Part shown: positions 1-6,765 of the stretch, in pieces
How the letters are laid out: every line of letters begins with the position of its first letter
How positions within the stretch are numbered: the first letter of the stretch is position 1
Assembly: GCA_964631345.1 (NCBI GenBank)
Contig: CAZVWE010000008.1
Location: 1 to 64,000 of the forward strand
DNA length: 64,000 nucleotides
Origin: MGBC163016 sp964631345
GTDB taxonomy: Bacteria > Actinomycetota > Coriobacteriia > Coriobacteriales > Eggerthellaceae
Direction of reading: 5' to 3'
The notes under the pieces: generated by a model
The model's input: only the letters and a program-made list of their open reading frames with translations
Databases searched by the model: none
What the model was told of the DNA's origin: nothing
Position numbers and translations under genes: made by a program

Positions 1-46
1 CCTGTCACGTCGGAGGTCGCGAGTTCAAGTCTCGTACATCCCGCCA
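1..46 (+). tRNA. tRNA-Asp(GUC), 3' part, 5' part outside window
   Basis: The window opens in the anticodon loop. Reading from base 2, the loop CTGTCAC places anticodon GTC at 4-6. It is followed by the 3' side of the anticodon stem, a five-base variable region, a T arm with the TTCAAGT loop at 24-30, the acceptor strand ACATCCC (36-42), discriminator G and encoded CCA (44-46). G as discriminator agrees with tRNA-Asp. The 5' half lies before the window, so intactness cannot be confirmed. The 3' end is repeated twice downstream, which marks it as an integration target. Confidence 0.85.
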
Positions 47-52
47 TTAAAA
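2..52 (+). repeat. att-like direct repeat, copy 1 (tRNA-Asp 3' end)
   Basis: These 51 bases recur at 1703-1753 with one substitution (C26 to T1727), and in degenerate form at 5094-5142. The repeat starts in the anticodon loop and runs four bases past CCATT, the usual extent of a tRNA-derived attachment site for a tyrosine recombinase. Sequence identity is seen directly; use as an attachment site is inferred. Confidence 0.75.
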
Positions 53-57
53 TGTAT

Positions 58-84
58 AGACCAGTCTTCGTACTGGTCTTTTTT
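58..84 (+). terminator. Rho-independent terminator after tRNA-Asp
   Basis: An 8-bp stem, AGACCAGT (58-65) with ACTGGTCT (72-79), closes a 6-base CTTCGT loop and runs into six T. It lies 11 bases after the tRNA CCA and 14 bases before the first coding sequence. Confidence 0.85.
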
Positions 85-97
85 ATAAGGACTCATA

Positions 98-391
98 ATG
101 AATGCATATGGCCTTAAGGACGACGTGATTGCCTATATTGTTGACAAGGCAAAAGAGTGCGGTCTTTCAAAGGTCATATTGTTTGGCTCGCGTGCCACAG
201 GCAGATTTTCTGAGAAAAGTGATATCGATCTTGCCATATCGGGAAACTCGCTTGGTGATTTTAAATACTCATTGGAGGAGGAGTGCCCCACTCTTTTGAG
301 TTTCGATTTCATCTCCTTGGATCAAGATATAAGTAAAGATCTTCGCGATCGAATAGCCGGGGAGGGAGTTGTGCTTTATGAAATATGCTAA
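98..391 (+). CDS. mntA: MNT-domain nucleotidyltransferase, type VII antitoxin
   Basis: This 97-residue protein is a minimal nucleotidyltransferase. The family signature GSX10DXD is exact: G30-S31, ten residues, then D42-I-D44, the metal-binding pair of the active site. In characterised MNT/HEPN pairs the MNT protein inactivates the HEPN toxin by adding AMP to a tyrosine of the toxin. The next gene overlaps its 3' end by 14 bases and encodes that HEPN partner, so the pair is probably translationally coupled. It is the first gene of the interval between tRNA-Asp and the second att-like repeat. The assignment rests on motif and context; target and activity are inferred. Confidence 0.88.
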   Translation: MNAYGLKDDVIAYIVDKAKECGLSKVILFGSRATGRFSEKSDIDLAISGNSLGDFKYSLEEECPTLLSFDFISLDQDISKDLRDRIAGEGVVLYEIC

Positions 392-782
392 CTATAAGGC
401 CAATTTGAGCATCTTGAAGCAAGCTCCTCTACAGGATCTAAACAATGAATTTGTTTTGAGTGGCATTATCGATAAGTACGCAATGCAGTTTGAGTTGGCT
501 TGGAAGCTACTTCAAAAGACACTTGAATACGAAGGATGCCTTGATGCTGCAATAGGCTCTCCACGTGGCATTATCAAAGCCGCTTATAGTGCGTATGATT
601 TCATCGATGAGAAAACCTGGCTGGCTATGCTTAGGGATCGAAATGCTGCAGAGCACGTATATGATGAGGCGTTGGCAAAACGTCTGGTTAAAGCGATAAA
701 CGGTGAATATATTGCAGTTTTTGAGAAACTGATTTCAGACCTTGAAGGACTGTATTCAAGGGAGCTCTTAGAGTCGTTTTAA
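378..782 (+). CDS. hepT: HEPN toxin (HI0074/HepT-like), partner of MntA
   Basis: A 134-residue all-helical protein of the nucleotidyltransferase-substrate-binding (HI0074) family. It carries the type VII toxin motif RX4HXY exactly: R88, H93 and Y95 of RNAAEHVY. R and H are the presumed RNase residues and Y the presumed site of AMPylation by the MNT partner. The ATG at 378 is chosen over a TTG at 369 because the GGGGAGGGAG stretch just upstream suits it better. It overlaps mntA by 14 bases. Expected role: an RNase toxin stabilising the island or acting against phage. Motif is seen; function is inferred from the family. Confidence 0.88.
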   Translation: MKYANYKANLSILKQAPLQDLNNEFVLSGIIDKYAMQFELAWKLLQKTLEYEGCLDAAIGSPRGIIKAAYSAYDFIDEKTWLAMLRDRNAAEHVYDEALAKRLVKAINGEYIAVFEKLISDLEGLYSRELLESF

Positions 783-929
783 ATGGTGGGCAATCCAAGG
801 GTTAGAAGAGGTTAGACATCTCTGTGTGCTTATAACCCTAAGATCGAGATTATTTACGCTGTCAGCCTTTTAATTTATGATTAGATCTACTTTTGATTGG
901 ACTTTATAAAAACCTATTGAAAGAACCCT

Positions 930-1312
930 ATGAATCATGTAGATAATTCAAATATTCCTCGATATGGGATATTGCTTACAGATAACGTTGATCCGCAATG
1001 GCTGCGTGATTGTTCACCGCGGTATTTTGATGATTATATAAAATTACCGTAGATCCCATTAATAATCAAATTGCGGTAGGAATGCAGGTTCACAGAAATG
1101 GTAAAGCAGTATTGAAAGCTGAAGAAAAGGATCTGCTTGGGGGGGGGGGGAATATATTCTTCGATGACCTTCATGTTGAATATGAATCAGGATTAAATGA
1201 ATTGGTCAATGAACAAGTTGGTACGGAAAGCGATGATCTTCGAGTCGTAACCGATCCCGATGTTATAGAACGAATAGACAATGTGCTGAAGACTTGGGTT
1301 GTGGGATTATGA
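930..1312 (+). pseudogene. Frameshifted small gene, DUF5674-like
   Basis: An open frame from ATG 930 runs 40 codons to TAG at 1050-1052. The natural continuation lies in another frame, which stays open through the ATG at 1082 to the stop at 1310-1312. One extra A in the A run at 1040-1043 would join the halves into about 127 residues. The joined product resembles, from memory of the family, DUF5674 proteins: an IK..VD..N.IAVG stretch, a DL-G-NI segment and a terminal V.DP...RI helix. The second half contains 12 consecutive G (1139-1150) encoding four glycines. It could be a pseudogene, a slippage-controlled gene, or a sequencing error. The stop overlaps the next start (ATGA). Confidence 0.5.
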
Positions 1313-1671
1313 TTAAGCTTCCAGTTGCTTTAAAGTCAAAATCGGATTTTGATCCGCTTGAACTTGAGATGTGGCAAGAGGGTGGATTCCTTAGACAAAT
1401 ACTAGATATTTACCCTGAGGTTTATCGACTGGAGAAATACGCGGACAACGAGCAGGCATTGCGTTCGCAATGGGACACATTATTGGATTTTATAAGCATG
1501 ACTGTGCTGGATGACGATGTTGAAGAAACGACAAAGTATGAGCTCTGTCACAATCTCGAGAAGCTTCAACGTTATTATGCTGGTGATGGGGTCAATAAAG
1601 CAACTGCGTTCGGATGGTGGAAGCAGTGGAAATACGATTTGAATAGAACGGTAGCTAGAGCGGGTTATTGA
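1309..1671 (+). CDS. Hypothetical protein of tRNA-Asp island 1
   Basis: I do not recognise this 120-residue protein. The ATG at 1309 overlaps the upstream stop (ATGA), indicating translational coupling to the frameshifted gene before it; a TTG at 1294 in the same frame is less likely. It is acidic in the middle (LDDDVEETT), tryptophan-rich near the C-terminus (WWKQWKYD) and probably helical. No signal peptide or membrane segment is visible. Its stop lies about 30 bases before the second tRNA-Asp repeat, so it is the last gene of the island. Two overlapping small genes in an island suggest a toxin-antitoxin or immunity-type pair, but nothing in the sequence proves it. Confidence 0.6.
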   Translation: MIKLPVALKSKSDFDPLELEMWQEGGFLRQILDIYPEVYRLEKYADNEQALRSQWDTLLDFISMTVLDDDVEETTKYELCHNLEKLQRYYAGDGVNKATAFGWWKQWKYDLNRTVARAGY

Positions 1672-1702
1672 TTGCCGTTTTGTTTGTTGCTTGAGCTCCG
1701 TT

Positions 1703-1753
1703 CTGTCACGTCGGAGGTCGCGAGTTTAAGTCTCGTACATCCCGCCATTAAAA
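1703..1753 (+). repeat. att-like direct repeat, copy 2 (partial tRNA-Asp)
   Basis: This matches bases 2-52 at 50 of 51 positions. The one change puts T for the conserved C of the T loop (1727). Upstream sequence does not supply a D arm or the 5' acceptor strand, so this is a tRNA 3' fragment and not a gene. It bounds island 1 on the right and island 2 on the left. Confidence 0.8.
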
Positions 1754-1757
1754 CACG

Positions 1758-1789
1758 AGGTCAGGAGTCATTTTCGCTCCTGGTCTTTT
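1758..1789 (+). terminator. Terminator after tRNA-Asp repeat copy 2
   Basis: CAGGAG (1762-1767) pairs with CTCCTG (1777-1782). The stem extends outward through two G-T wobbles and a G-C pair, and TTTT follows. It sits at the same place relative to the repeat as the terminator after copy 1, but its sequence differs. Confidence 0.6.
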
Positions 1790-1828
1790 CATTTTCTCAG
1801 GTTCCCCGAACCGCATTTTGGGTACAAT

Positions 1829-1885
1829 TTTGAGTCTGATGTGATCGGATTTATTCGTGCCTGTTCGAGCTTATTCGTGTTTTGG
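1829..1885 (+). repeat. 57-base diverged direct repeat, left copy
   Basis: An ungapped alignment with 4844-4900 gives 41 of 57 identical bases, best at the two ends (TTTG.GTCTGATG at the left and CGTGTTTTGG at the right). It lies 76 bases after tRNA-Asp repeat copy 2. Function unknown; recombinase arm sites or remnants of an older attachment site are possible. Confidence 0.55.
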
Positions 1886-2030
1886 GGGGCTCATTTAACT
1901 TCGAATCAAAACACATTTTCGCAGTTCAAATCTAGTTGTCTCAGCGCGTTAGAGCTCTGACGAGTCTTGACGGGGCTTGTTTTACCAAACAGCTCTTATA
2001 CTGTATCTATTCAGAAACAAGGAGTGCTAT

Positions 2031-2708
2031 ATGGGATTATTAGAGTATTTATTTGGCAATCAGAACAACAAAAAGCATTCTGCAGAAATTGAAATGAGTG
2101 AAGAAGAGTTCGCTGGACTTGTAGCGAAAAAGATAGTTGAATCTACACTTGGTACTTCTCCAACTGAAGAAGAGATAGCAAGAATGAAGGAACAAGAGAG
2201 ACAAGTCGAAGAAGGTAGACGATTGCGTAAAGAAGCTATTCTTGCGCATGGAGTGGACGAATCTCTATTTACTGAAAATGGCGCTTTTCAAGATGCGCTT
2301 TATCTTCTTAATGAGTTTGCTCCTCAATATGATTTGATTGACATTGATGTTACTAACGGCAAAGTGAATATTGACTATCAGAATCTAACTAAGACCCGAA
2401 AACTCCCTAAGAATGTCGTGATTGAGCATGTTGATTCTTACGGAAAGAACCAAGATGACAATGCAATCCTCCACATTAAGAAACTAAAAGATGGTGCAAT
2501 CAATATGGCAGATATTCACTTATGGCATAACCATCTTAGACACAGTGTCTATGTAAGAACGAAAGACAATAAGCTGCAGATTACATGCGTAGTCTTTTCT
2601 GACGCAAGGAAGAACTACGAAGAGACCCTGTGCGCCGAAGAAGACATCCTATATGGAAAAGATCCTTCTGAGATCTTGAATGATTCCATCCTTAAAACTT
2701 GGAAGTAA
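2031..2708 (+). CDS. Hypothetical protein of tRNA-Asp island 2
   Basis: I do not recognise this 225-residue soluble protein. The start at ATG 2031 is supported by AAGGAG eleven bases upstream; an upstream in-frame ATG (1977) lacks such a site. Residues about 10-75 are charged and helical (a coiled-coil-like EEEIARMKEQERQVEEGRRLRKEA region shortened here in description), followed by a mixed alpha/beta C-terminal part with alternating strands. There is no signal peptide or membrane segment. It faces the DUF4236 gene convergently, 21 bases apart, and both lie between tRNA-Asp repeats 2 and 3, so they probably moved together. No function is assigned. Confidence 0.65.
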   Translation: MGLLEYLFGNQNNKKHSAEIEMSEEEFAGLVAKKIVESTLGTSPTEEEIARMKEQERQVEEGRRLRKEAILAHGVDESLFTENGAFQDALYLLNEFAPQYDLIDIDVTNGKVNIDYQNLTKTRKLPKNVVIEHVDSYGKNQDDNAILHIKKLKDGAINMADIHLWHNHLRHSVYVRTKDNKLQITCVVFSDARKNYEETLCAEEDILYGKDPSEILNDSILKTWK

Positions 2709-2729
2709 TGAGTTTTCTCATAGTTAATA

Positions 2730-4097
2730 TTATCTTCTTCTGTCATCAGAGATCATTGCTATAACCTCATCTTCAGTGAAAGGCTCTATTTTTGAAAATG
2801 TATTTGCCGCGCTCAGTTTCATTCTGTTAGGGAATGTCATAAATGTATCCACTGGATTCTTGATATGAATATTTTCTAAACTGTTTCTAGGGATAACCAC
2901 AGAATAGATGTAATCATCATTAAGATCACCGTCTTTGTTGCGCCTTTGGGTATAACCAGATATGGCAACAGCATCAAGGCTGCAGTTCAGATTAAAGATA
3001 GACGAAGCTAAGAACTCAGCCAGTCCAAAAACGCACTGAACATATTCTTGTTTAATCTGCTTCTGAGTTTTGTTTTTCGTAGAAGCCTTTCCGGACTTAA
3101 GAATCTGAACATATTCAGTAGGTAGATCTTCTGCTTCAGGCAAGTCCAAATCTATAAATAGAACATCGTCTTTGAAATCGATATCAGCATCCATTTCTAA
3201 AGGCAGTTGGAGGTTCGACAACCAATCAATTACGCAATCCACTATAACGTCTTCATCATCGGAAAGACAGCGTTGAATGCTCTTCACTTCATCGTCATAG
3301 GTTGCTTCATACCTTGCATTCTCTTCGCGTTCTTTACATGTTTCTTGCTCTTCAAACAATCGCTTTTGTTCTTTCCAGGTTTCATTTGCTTTCTGCATCG
3401 CCGAAGCCAGATTCGACTCGACGTATGAGATACGCTTCTTTTTCTTGAAGAGCCCCGGAAACTGCTCTAACGCTTCAGTCTCCAAATTCTGTCTGACATC
3501 TTCTTGCGTTGGAATAGGTATGTTCCAAGTCTTTCTCGTGTACCGCTCTGGTTTTAGTATTTTGAGCTTATTTTCCGCTTGAAGAACAGCGGTCTTTTTT
3601 GGTTTGACTAACGGTGAATGCTTGTATAGTTCAGTGAAATCTGCGGTGGCATTTTCTGATTTGCTTCGAATCTCTTCGGCTTTCTCTGCTTGCATTTCTT
3701 TAAGCTGCGGTAGAGCATTTTTGTAAGTCGCTTGACGCTTAATCTGCTTGATTAGTTCAGGATCAACGATTTCTTCACCACTTTGATAATAGAAATGTAT
3801 ATCGCCATCATCCTCAACGCCAAGCGAGATGGTGGTTAGCGAATCAGGAGAGGTGTTTTGAGGCTTATAAGTTGAGCCTGTGGACTTACTAGCCTTATTT
3901 GATCTGCCAGAACCTCCACCTATTTTTGTTCGAGAGTATAAACCCGTTCCCGGAATGCCCGTATTTAAATACGTTCCGCGCTTTCCCGTTGATACTGATA
4001 AGCCTTTACCGCCAACTGAAAGACCAAGACCACTCTTGGAAACATTTAGATGTACACCTTTAGCAATTTTTACTCTTTTACGAAATCCTCTAGCCAT
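2730..4097 (-). CDS. DUF4236 domain protein
   Basis: A 455-residue protein. Residues 1 to about 60 are a clear DUF4236 domain: MARGFRKRVKIAKGVHLN, then repeated glycine-serine strands (SKSGLGLSVGGKGLSVS, GKRGTYLNTGIPGTGLYS). The middle (about 110-270) is charged and helical with coiled-coil character. The C-terminal part is mixed alpha/beta with an acidic stretch and a possible strand-rich domain. DUF4236 has no established function. There is no signal peptide or membrane segment. A purine-rich AGGGGTGG precedes the ATG. It is transcribed toward the preceding hypothetical gene and shares island 2 with it and with a lipoprotein gene, the likely cargo of an integrative element. Confidence 0.85.
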   Translation of the reverse strand: MARGFRKRVKIAKGVHLNVSKSGLGLSVGGKGLSVSTGKRGTYLNTGIPGTGLYSRTKIGGGSGRSNKASKSTGSTYKPQNTSPDSLTTISLGVEDDGDIHFYYQSGEEIVDPELIKQIKRQATYKNALPQLKEMQAEKAEEIRSKSENATADFTELYKHSPLVKPKKTAVLQAENKLKILKPERYTRKTWNIPIPTQEDVRQNLETEALEQFPGLFKKKKRISYVESNLASAMQKANETWKEQKRLFEEQETCKEREENARYEATYDDEVKSIQRCLSDDEDVIVDCVIDWLSNLQLPLEMDADIDFKDDVLFIDLDLPEAEDLPTEYVQILKSGKASTKNKTQKQIKQEYVQCVFGLAEFLASSIFNLNCSLDAVAISGYTQRRNKDGDLNDDYIYSVVIPRNSLENIHIKNPVDTFMTFPNRMKLSAANTFSKIEPFTEDEVIAMISDDRRR

Positions 4098-4201
4098 AAA
4101 GCCACCCCTGTTATTTGTTTTCTTGATAGTGCATATGTTTGATCAAGTTATCAGAATGCAATATCTTTTGAATCATCTCTAATCCATGCAATCCTATTTG
4201 A

Positions 4202-4759
4202 CTAGGGAAGTATCTTATACGAATCGAGTTGTATCTCGGGAACCTCGCGACCGCCGGAAGCACCTTTTAATCCAGTAACCACACCAGTAACGGACACCCT
4301 AGTTCCCCTTACAATGTCTTGCGCTTTCTTGTCGATTGACATGTCAATGTAGATCTCATCACTCTTGTTGTCACCGAAAGTCATCGTAAACTTATAATGC
4401 GTTCCCGACCATGCGCGATCAAAAGCACTTTCAGTAGACACCCCTTCGACAGTCACCTTTGTTCCGACCGTTGCATTAATTAACTCCTCGTACGTATTGA
4501 TGGCGTTAGCTGTATTTGAGGTTTTTGGAGTCGTTGAGTTTGATTTTGGGCTTGAAGAGCTTCCAATGTTGTTTACATCACCGTTCTGAGAGATGCTACT
4601 TGATTCGTTGTTACCTGAATCTTTGCTTGATTCGCTGTTTGCGGAAAGCGAAGAGCTATTTGACGATGCGGCGAAATCATCTGAGGTCTTCGATTCGCAC
4701 GCGCACAATGTAAACAATAGCAATAGTGTGACTGATAAAACTAATATGACCCTTCTCAT
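4202..4759 (-). CDS. Serine-rich lipoprotein with C-terminal beta domain
   Basis: A 185-residue predicted lipoprotein. The ATG at 4759 places MRR directly before a hydrophobic signal sequence ending in lipobox LCAC (cysteine at about residue 21) and has a GGAAGAGA site upstream; starts further upstream would put 17 polar residues before the signal. After the lipid anchor comes a low-complexity linker rich in Ser, Asn and Thr (about 25-85). The C-terminal domain of about 90 residues (GTKVTVEGV ... TRVSVTGVVTG) looks like an OB-fold of the kind found in cell-surface nucleic acid or ligand binding proteins. The exact ligand is unknown. It is the last gene of island 2. Confidence 0.75.
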   Translation of the reverse strand: MRRVILVLSVTLLLLFTLCACESKTSDDFAASSNSSSLSANSESSKDSGNNESSSISQNGDVNNIGSSSSPKSNSTTPKTSNTANAINTYEELINATVGTKVTVEGVSTESAFDRAWSGTHYKFTMTFGDNKSDEIYIDMSIDKKAQDIVRGTRVSVTGVVTGLKGASGGREVPEIQLDSYKILP

Positions 4760-4843
4760 GTCTCTTCCATTCTCAAGTACAAGCTTGCATCTATAAGTAT
4801 TATCCAACATGCAGTTATCAGATAAACTAAAAATGGCTCTGTT

Positions 4844-4900
4844 TTTGGGTCTGATGCAGCCGTGCTTAACCGTTCCTAACCGTGCTTATCCGTGTTTTGG
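4844..4900 (+). repeat. 57-base diverged direct repeat, right copy
   Basis: This pairs with 1829-1885 at 41 of 57 positions without gaps. It also contains an internal repetition (CCGTGCTTA at 4860-4868 and again at 4880-4888). It ends about 190 bases before the third tRNA-Asp fragment, so the two copies frame the genes of island 2. Confidence 0.55.
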
Positions 4901-5093
4901 CAAGAAACACAAAGTGATTAGCTTTTCCTAAAAGATACCATCTTCGGAAAAGTTTTACTCCTCAATCAGAAAACGAAAAATGAGAAACACCAGTTCAGAG
5001 ATACAAAATGAGAACCAGCGATTATGAGTTCTGATTGTGATGGAAGCCGTTGGATTGATTGCTTAGTAATGAACACCTAGACCCAGCCGCGAT

Positions 5094-5142
5094 CTATCAC
5101 GTCGGAGGTCGCGTGCTTCTTGCATCGTATATCCCACCACTT
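5094..5142 (+). repeat. att-like repeat, copy 3 (degenerate tRNA-Asp fragment)
   Basis: CTATCACGTCGGAGGTCGCG (5094-5113) matches copy 1 with one change. The T-arm region is scrambled, and ATCCCACCACTT resembles the acceptor end ATCCCGCCATT. It is the outer boundary of the tRNA-Asp island series and apparently the oldest copy. Confidence 0.65.
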
Positions 5143-5151
5143 CCGCAATCC

Positions 5152-5174
5152 AAGCCAAATCTCAGTTGGCTTTT
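5152..5174 (+). terminator. Terminator after tRNA-Asp repeat copy 3
   Basis: AAGCCAA (5152-5158) pairs with TTGGCTT (5166-5172) around a 7-base loop, followed by TT. As with the first two copies, a terminator directly follows the tRNA-derived sequence. Confidence 0.55.
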
Positions 5175-5363
5175 CTTCTATCAAAGGTAAATACGCTTAT
5201 CAAACTTATCAAAATAGATCTCGGAACATAATGGTTCAAGGGTTGCATCTACGCTCTTTGCGAATCTGGGGTGGGCGACATTTATAATTGAAGAATCGAA
5301 TATTTCAACGGGGAATGCGACTCATTGTCAGATAAACGATGTAGTCAAAAAGAAAGGTTGAAC

Positions 5364-6203
5364 ATGAAGAGGGAAGACTATTGCATCTACTCATCTGAAT
5401 CGGCATCTTTTCAAAAGGCTGTTGATCCTGCCGATGCACGTGTTCAGGTTCTTGGAATGGATAAGAGCTTTTTCAAGGATTGTATGGTAACGGAATCGGG
5501 TTGGTATCTTGAGGATTGCTTTGAACCCGAAATGGTAAAGCACGAGTCAGGCGAGGTCTTGATGCTCCTGGGCAGCGACAAATCCCATCCTGATGAGCTA
5601 AACGCCAATGTTGAGATTTGGATAGAGAACGACAAAATCACCATGAACAAGTGTTGTGCGGTCTTTATTCCTGCTGGGGCTGCTCACGGAAAAATGAAAA
5701 TCACTAACTTGAAAGCACCCATTGCGTATTATTCCGTGCAGACAACAACCGATACGTACAAGGCGGTTGCCGCGGAAGCCACTGCGGCAGCTGGCTCGTT
5801 TGCCAATAATATGTGTGAACGTTTTGAACCATCAAATGGCTATGTTCCAGCGGCTCCGGCTGGCGTCTTGACACTGCTGGTTTGGATCGACTCAGGTCGT
5901 ATCGAAAGTGCGCCTTATGCGGAAGCAGTCTGGTTCAACTGCTCAACGACCGAAGGACCCGAAGCGCATACTCATTCCTATGGAGAATTTCTTAGCTTTA
6001 TTGGAACCGACCCCTCGAATCCCGCAGATTTAGGTTGTACGATCGAATTCTATCTTGACGGACAGCGTATCGATATTATCGAAAGCACACTGATGTTTAT
6101 TCCCGCAGGCGTTTCCCATGGACCTTTCTATATTCATGATATGGTTCGACCTATTCTTCACACTTCCGGATATGCTGGTGGTGACTACCAAAGAGAATCT
6201 TAG
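5364..6203 (+). CDS. Two-domain cupin protein
   Basis: A 279-residue protein made of two similar halves. Each half contains a cupin barrel pattern: acidic GE.L.(L/F)(L/I)G.D followed by a strand and the second motif (V/M)FIPAG..HG. The C-terminal half keeps the full metal-ligand set (HTHSYGE and HG), while the first half has KHESGE in place of the double histidine and may not bind metal. Start at ATG 5364, with AGAAAGG eight bases upstream, is preferred over TTG 5325. It stands alone on the chromosome side of the tRNA-Asp islands. Substrate unknown; an isomerase, dioxygenase or regulatory role would all fit the fold. Confidence 0.75.
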   Translation: MKREDYCIYSSESASFQKAVDPADARVQVLGMDKSFFKDCMVTESGWYLEDCFEPEMVKHESGEVLMLLGSDKSHPDELNANVEIWIENDKITMNKCCAVFIPAGAAHGKMKITNLKAPIAYYSVQTTTDTYKAVAAEATAAAGSFANNMCERFEPSNGYVPAAPAGVLTLLVWIDSGRIESAPYAEAVWFNCSTTEGPEAHTHSYGEFLSFIGTDPSNPADLGCTIEFYLDGQRIDIIESTLMFIPAGVSHGPFYIHDMVRPILHTSGYAGGDYQRES

Positions 6204-6305
6204 AAAGTCAGGTCAATGCAGAAGCACTAGCGGTAAGTACAATGCCACAATGCAATATTTTGCATCCCTGTCATACTGGATTTATCATCCGATACATTTT
6301 CTAGC

Positions 6306-6608
6306 TTACTGAATTACAGGCAGCGCAGGGTGCATACTTTCTTCCGCAGCATCGATTCTTTTATTTCTGAAGTAAACCAACCAGTTGATGCCTACGCAGA
6401 TGACATTAATCAGATATACAGCAAATACCCAATTGAGGTTCCCCGAAACTATCTTTGCGGAAATGCCTGCAAAGTATCCGAATGTTATTAAAGCTATGAA
6501 TTGCCAACTTGTGCCCTTAGCTGTTTTCGCTAGATAGCTTCTATAGGCATTTATAGGCCACGACAGTCCAAAACATATAAGCATAATGGCTTCTAGAATC
6601 TCAGCCAT
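6306..6608 (-). CDS. PQ-loop/SemiSWEET-like small membrane protein
   Basis: A 100-residue protein with three predicted membrane helices. The first helix is followed by SWPINAYRSYLAKTAKGTSW, which resembles the PQ-loop pattern (P(I/Q)...... K(T/S)AKG.S) of SemiSWEET and related transporters; length also fits that family. ATG 6608 has AAAGGACG upstream, whereas the longer reading frame adds 43 implausible residues. It is transcribed divergently from the LysR gene across 157 bases, so it is the natural candidate for that regulator's target. Solute unknown. The family link is motif-based and moderately sure. Confidence 0.65.
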   Translation of the reverse strand: MAEILEAIMLICFGLSWPINAYRSYLAKTAKGTSWQFIALITFGYFAGISAKIVSGNLNWVFAVYLINVICVGINWLVYFRNKRIDAAEESMHPALPVIQ

Positions 6609-6689
6609 TTGTGTCGTCCTTTCGTTGGTGGATTTACTTGTATATTGCGTGAGGTGTCGGCGATGATCATGCACTGAATGCAATTCTAG

Positions 6690-6706
6690 ATTTATAAAAT
6701 ATAAAT
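6690..6706. promoter_or_regulatory. Candidate LysR operator
   Basis: ATTTATA-AAA-TATAAAT is a perfect 7+3+7 inverted repeat with the T-N11-A geometry of LysR-type sites. It lies between the divergent PQ-loop gene and the LysR gene, 60 bases before the latter's start. Its AT-richness makes a chance palindrome possible. Confidence 0.4.
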
Positions 6707-6765
6707 ACAAATAATAAATTATGATAAATAGCATCAAACGTAGTTATGAATAAGGAAGGACTTAC

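Larger units (their letters stand above)
1672..2030. other. Non-coding island junction
   Basis: About 360 bases without a gene between two island segments. They hold the second tRNA-Asp 3' repeat (1703-1753), its terminator (1758-1789) and one copy of a 57-base repeat (1829-1885). Nothing else is evident. Confidence 0.6.
4760..5363. other. Non-coding right end of tRNA-Asp island 2
   Basis: About 600 bases without a convincing gene. They contain the right copy of the 57-base repeat (4844-4900), the degenerate third tRNA-Asp fragment (5094-5142) and a terminator (5152-5174). The rest is AT-rich with no feature I can support. Confidence 0.6.

Noticed and set aside
1703..1753. A second tRNA-Asp gene
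   Set aside because: No D arm or 5' acceptor strand precedes it, and the T loop has a T in place of the conserved C. It is a 3' fragment.
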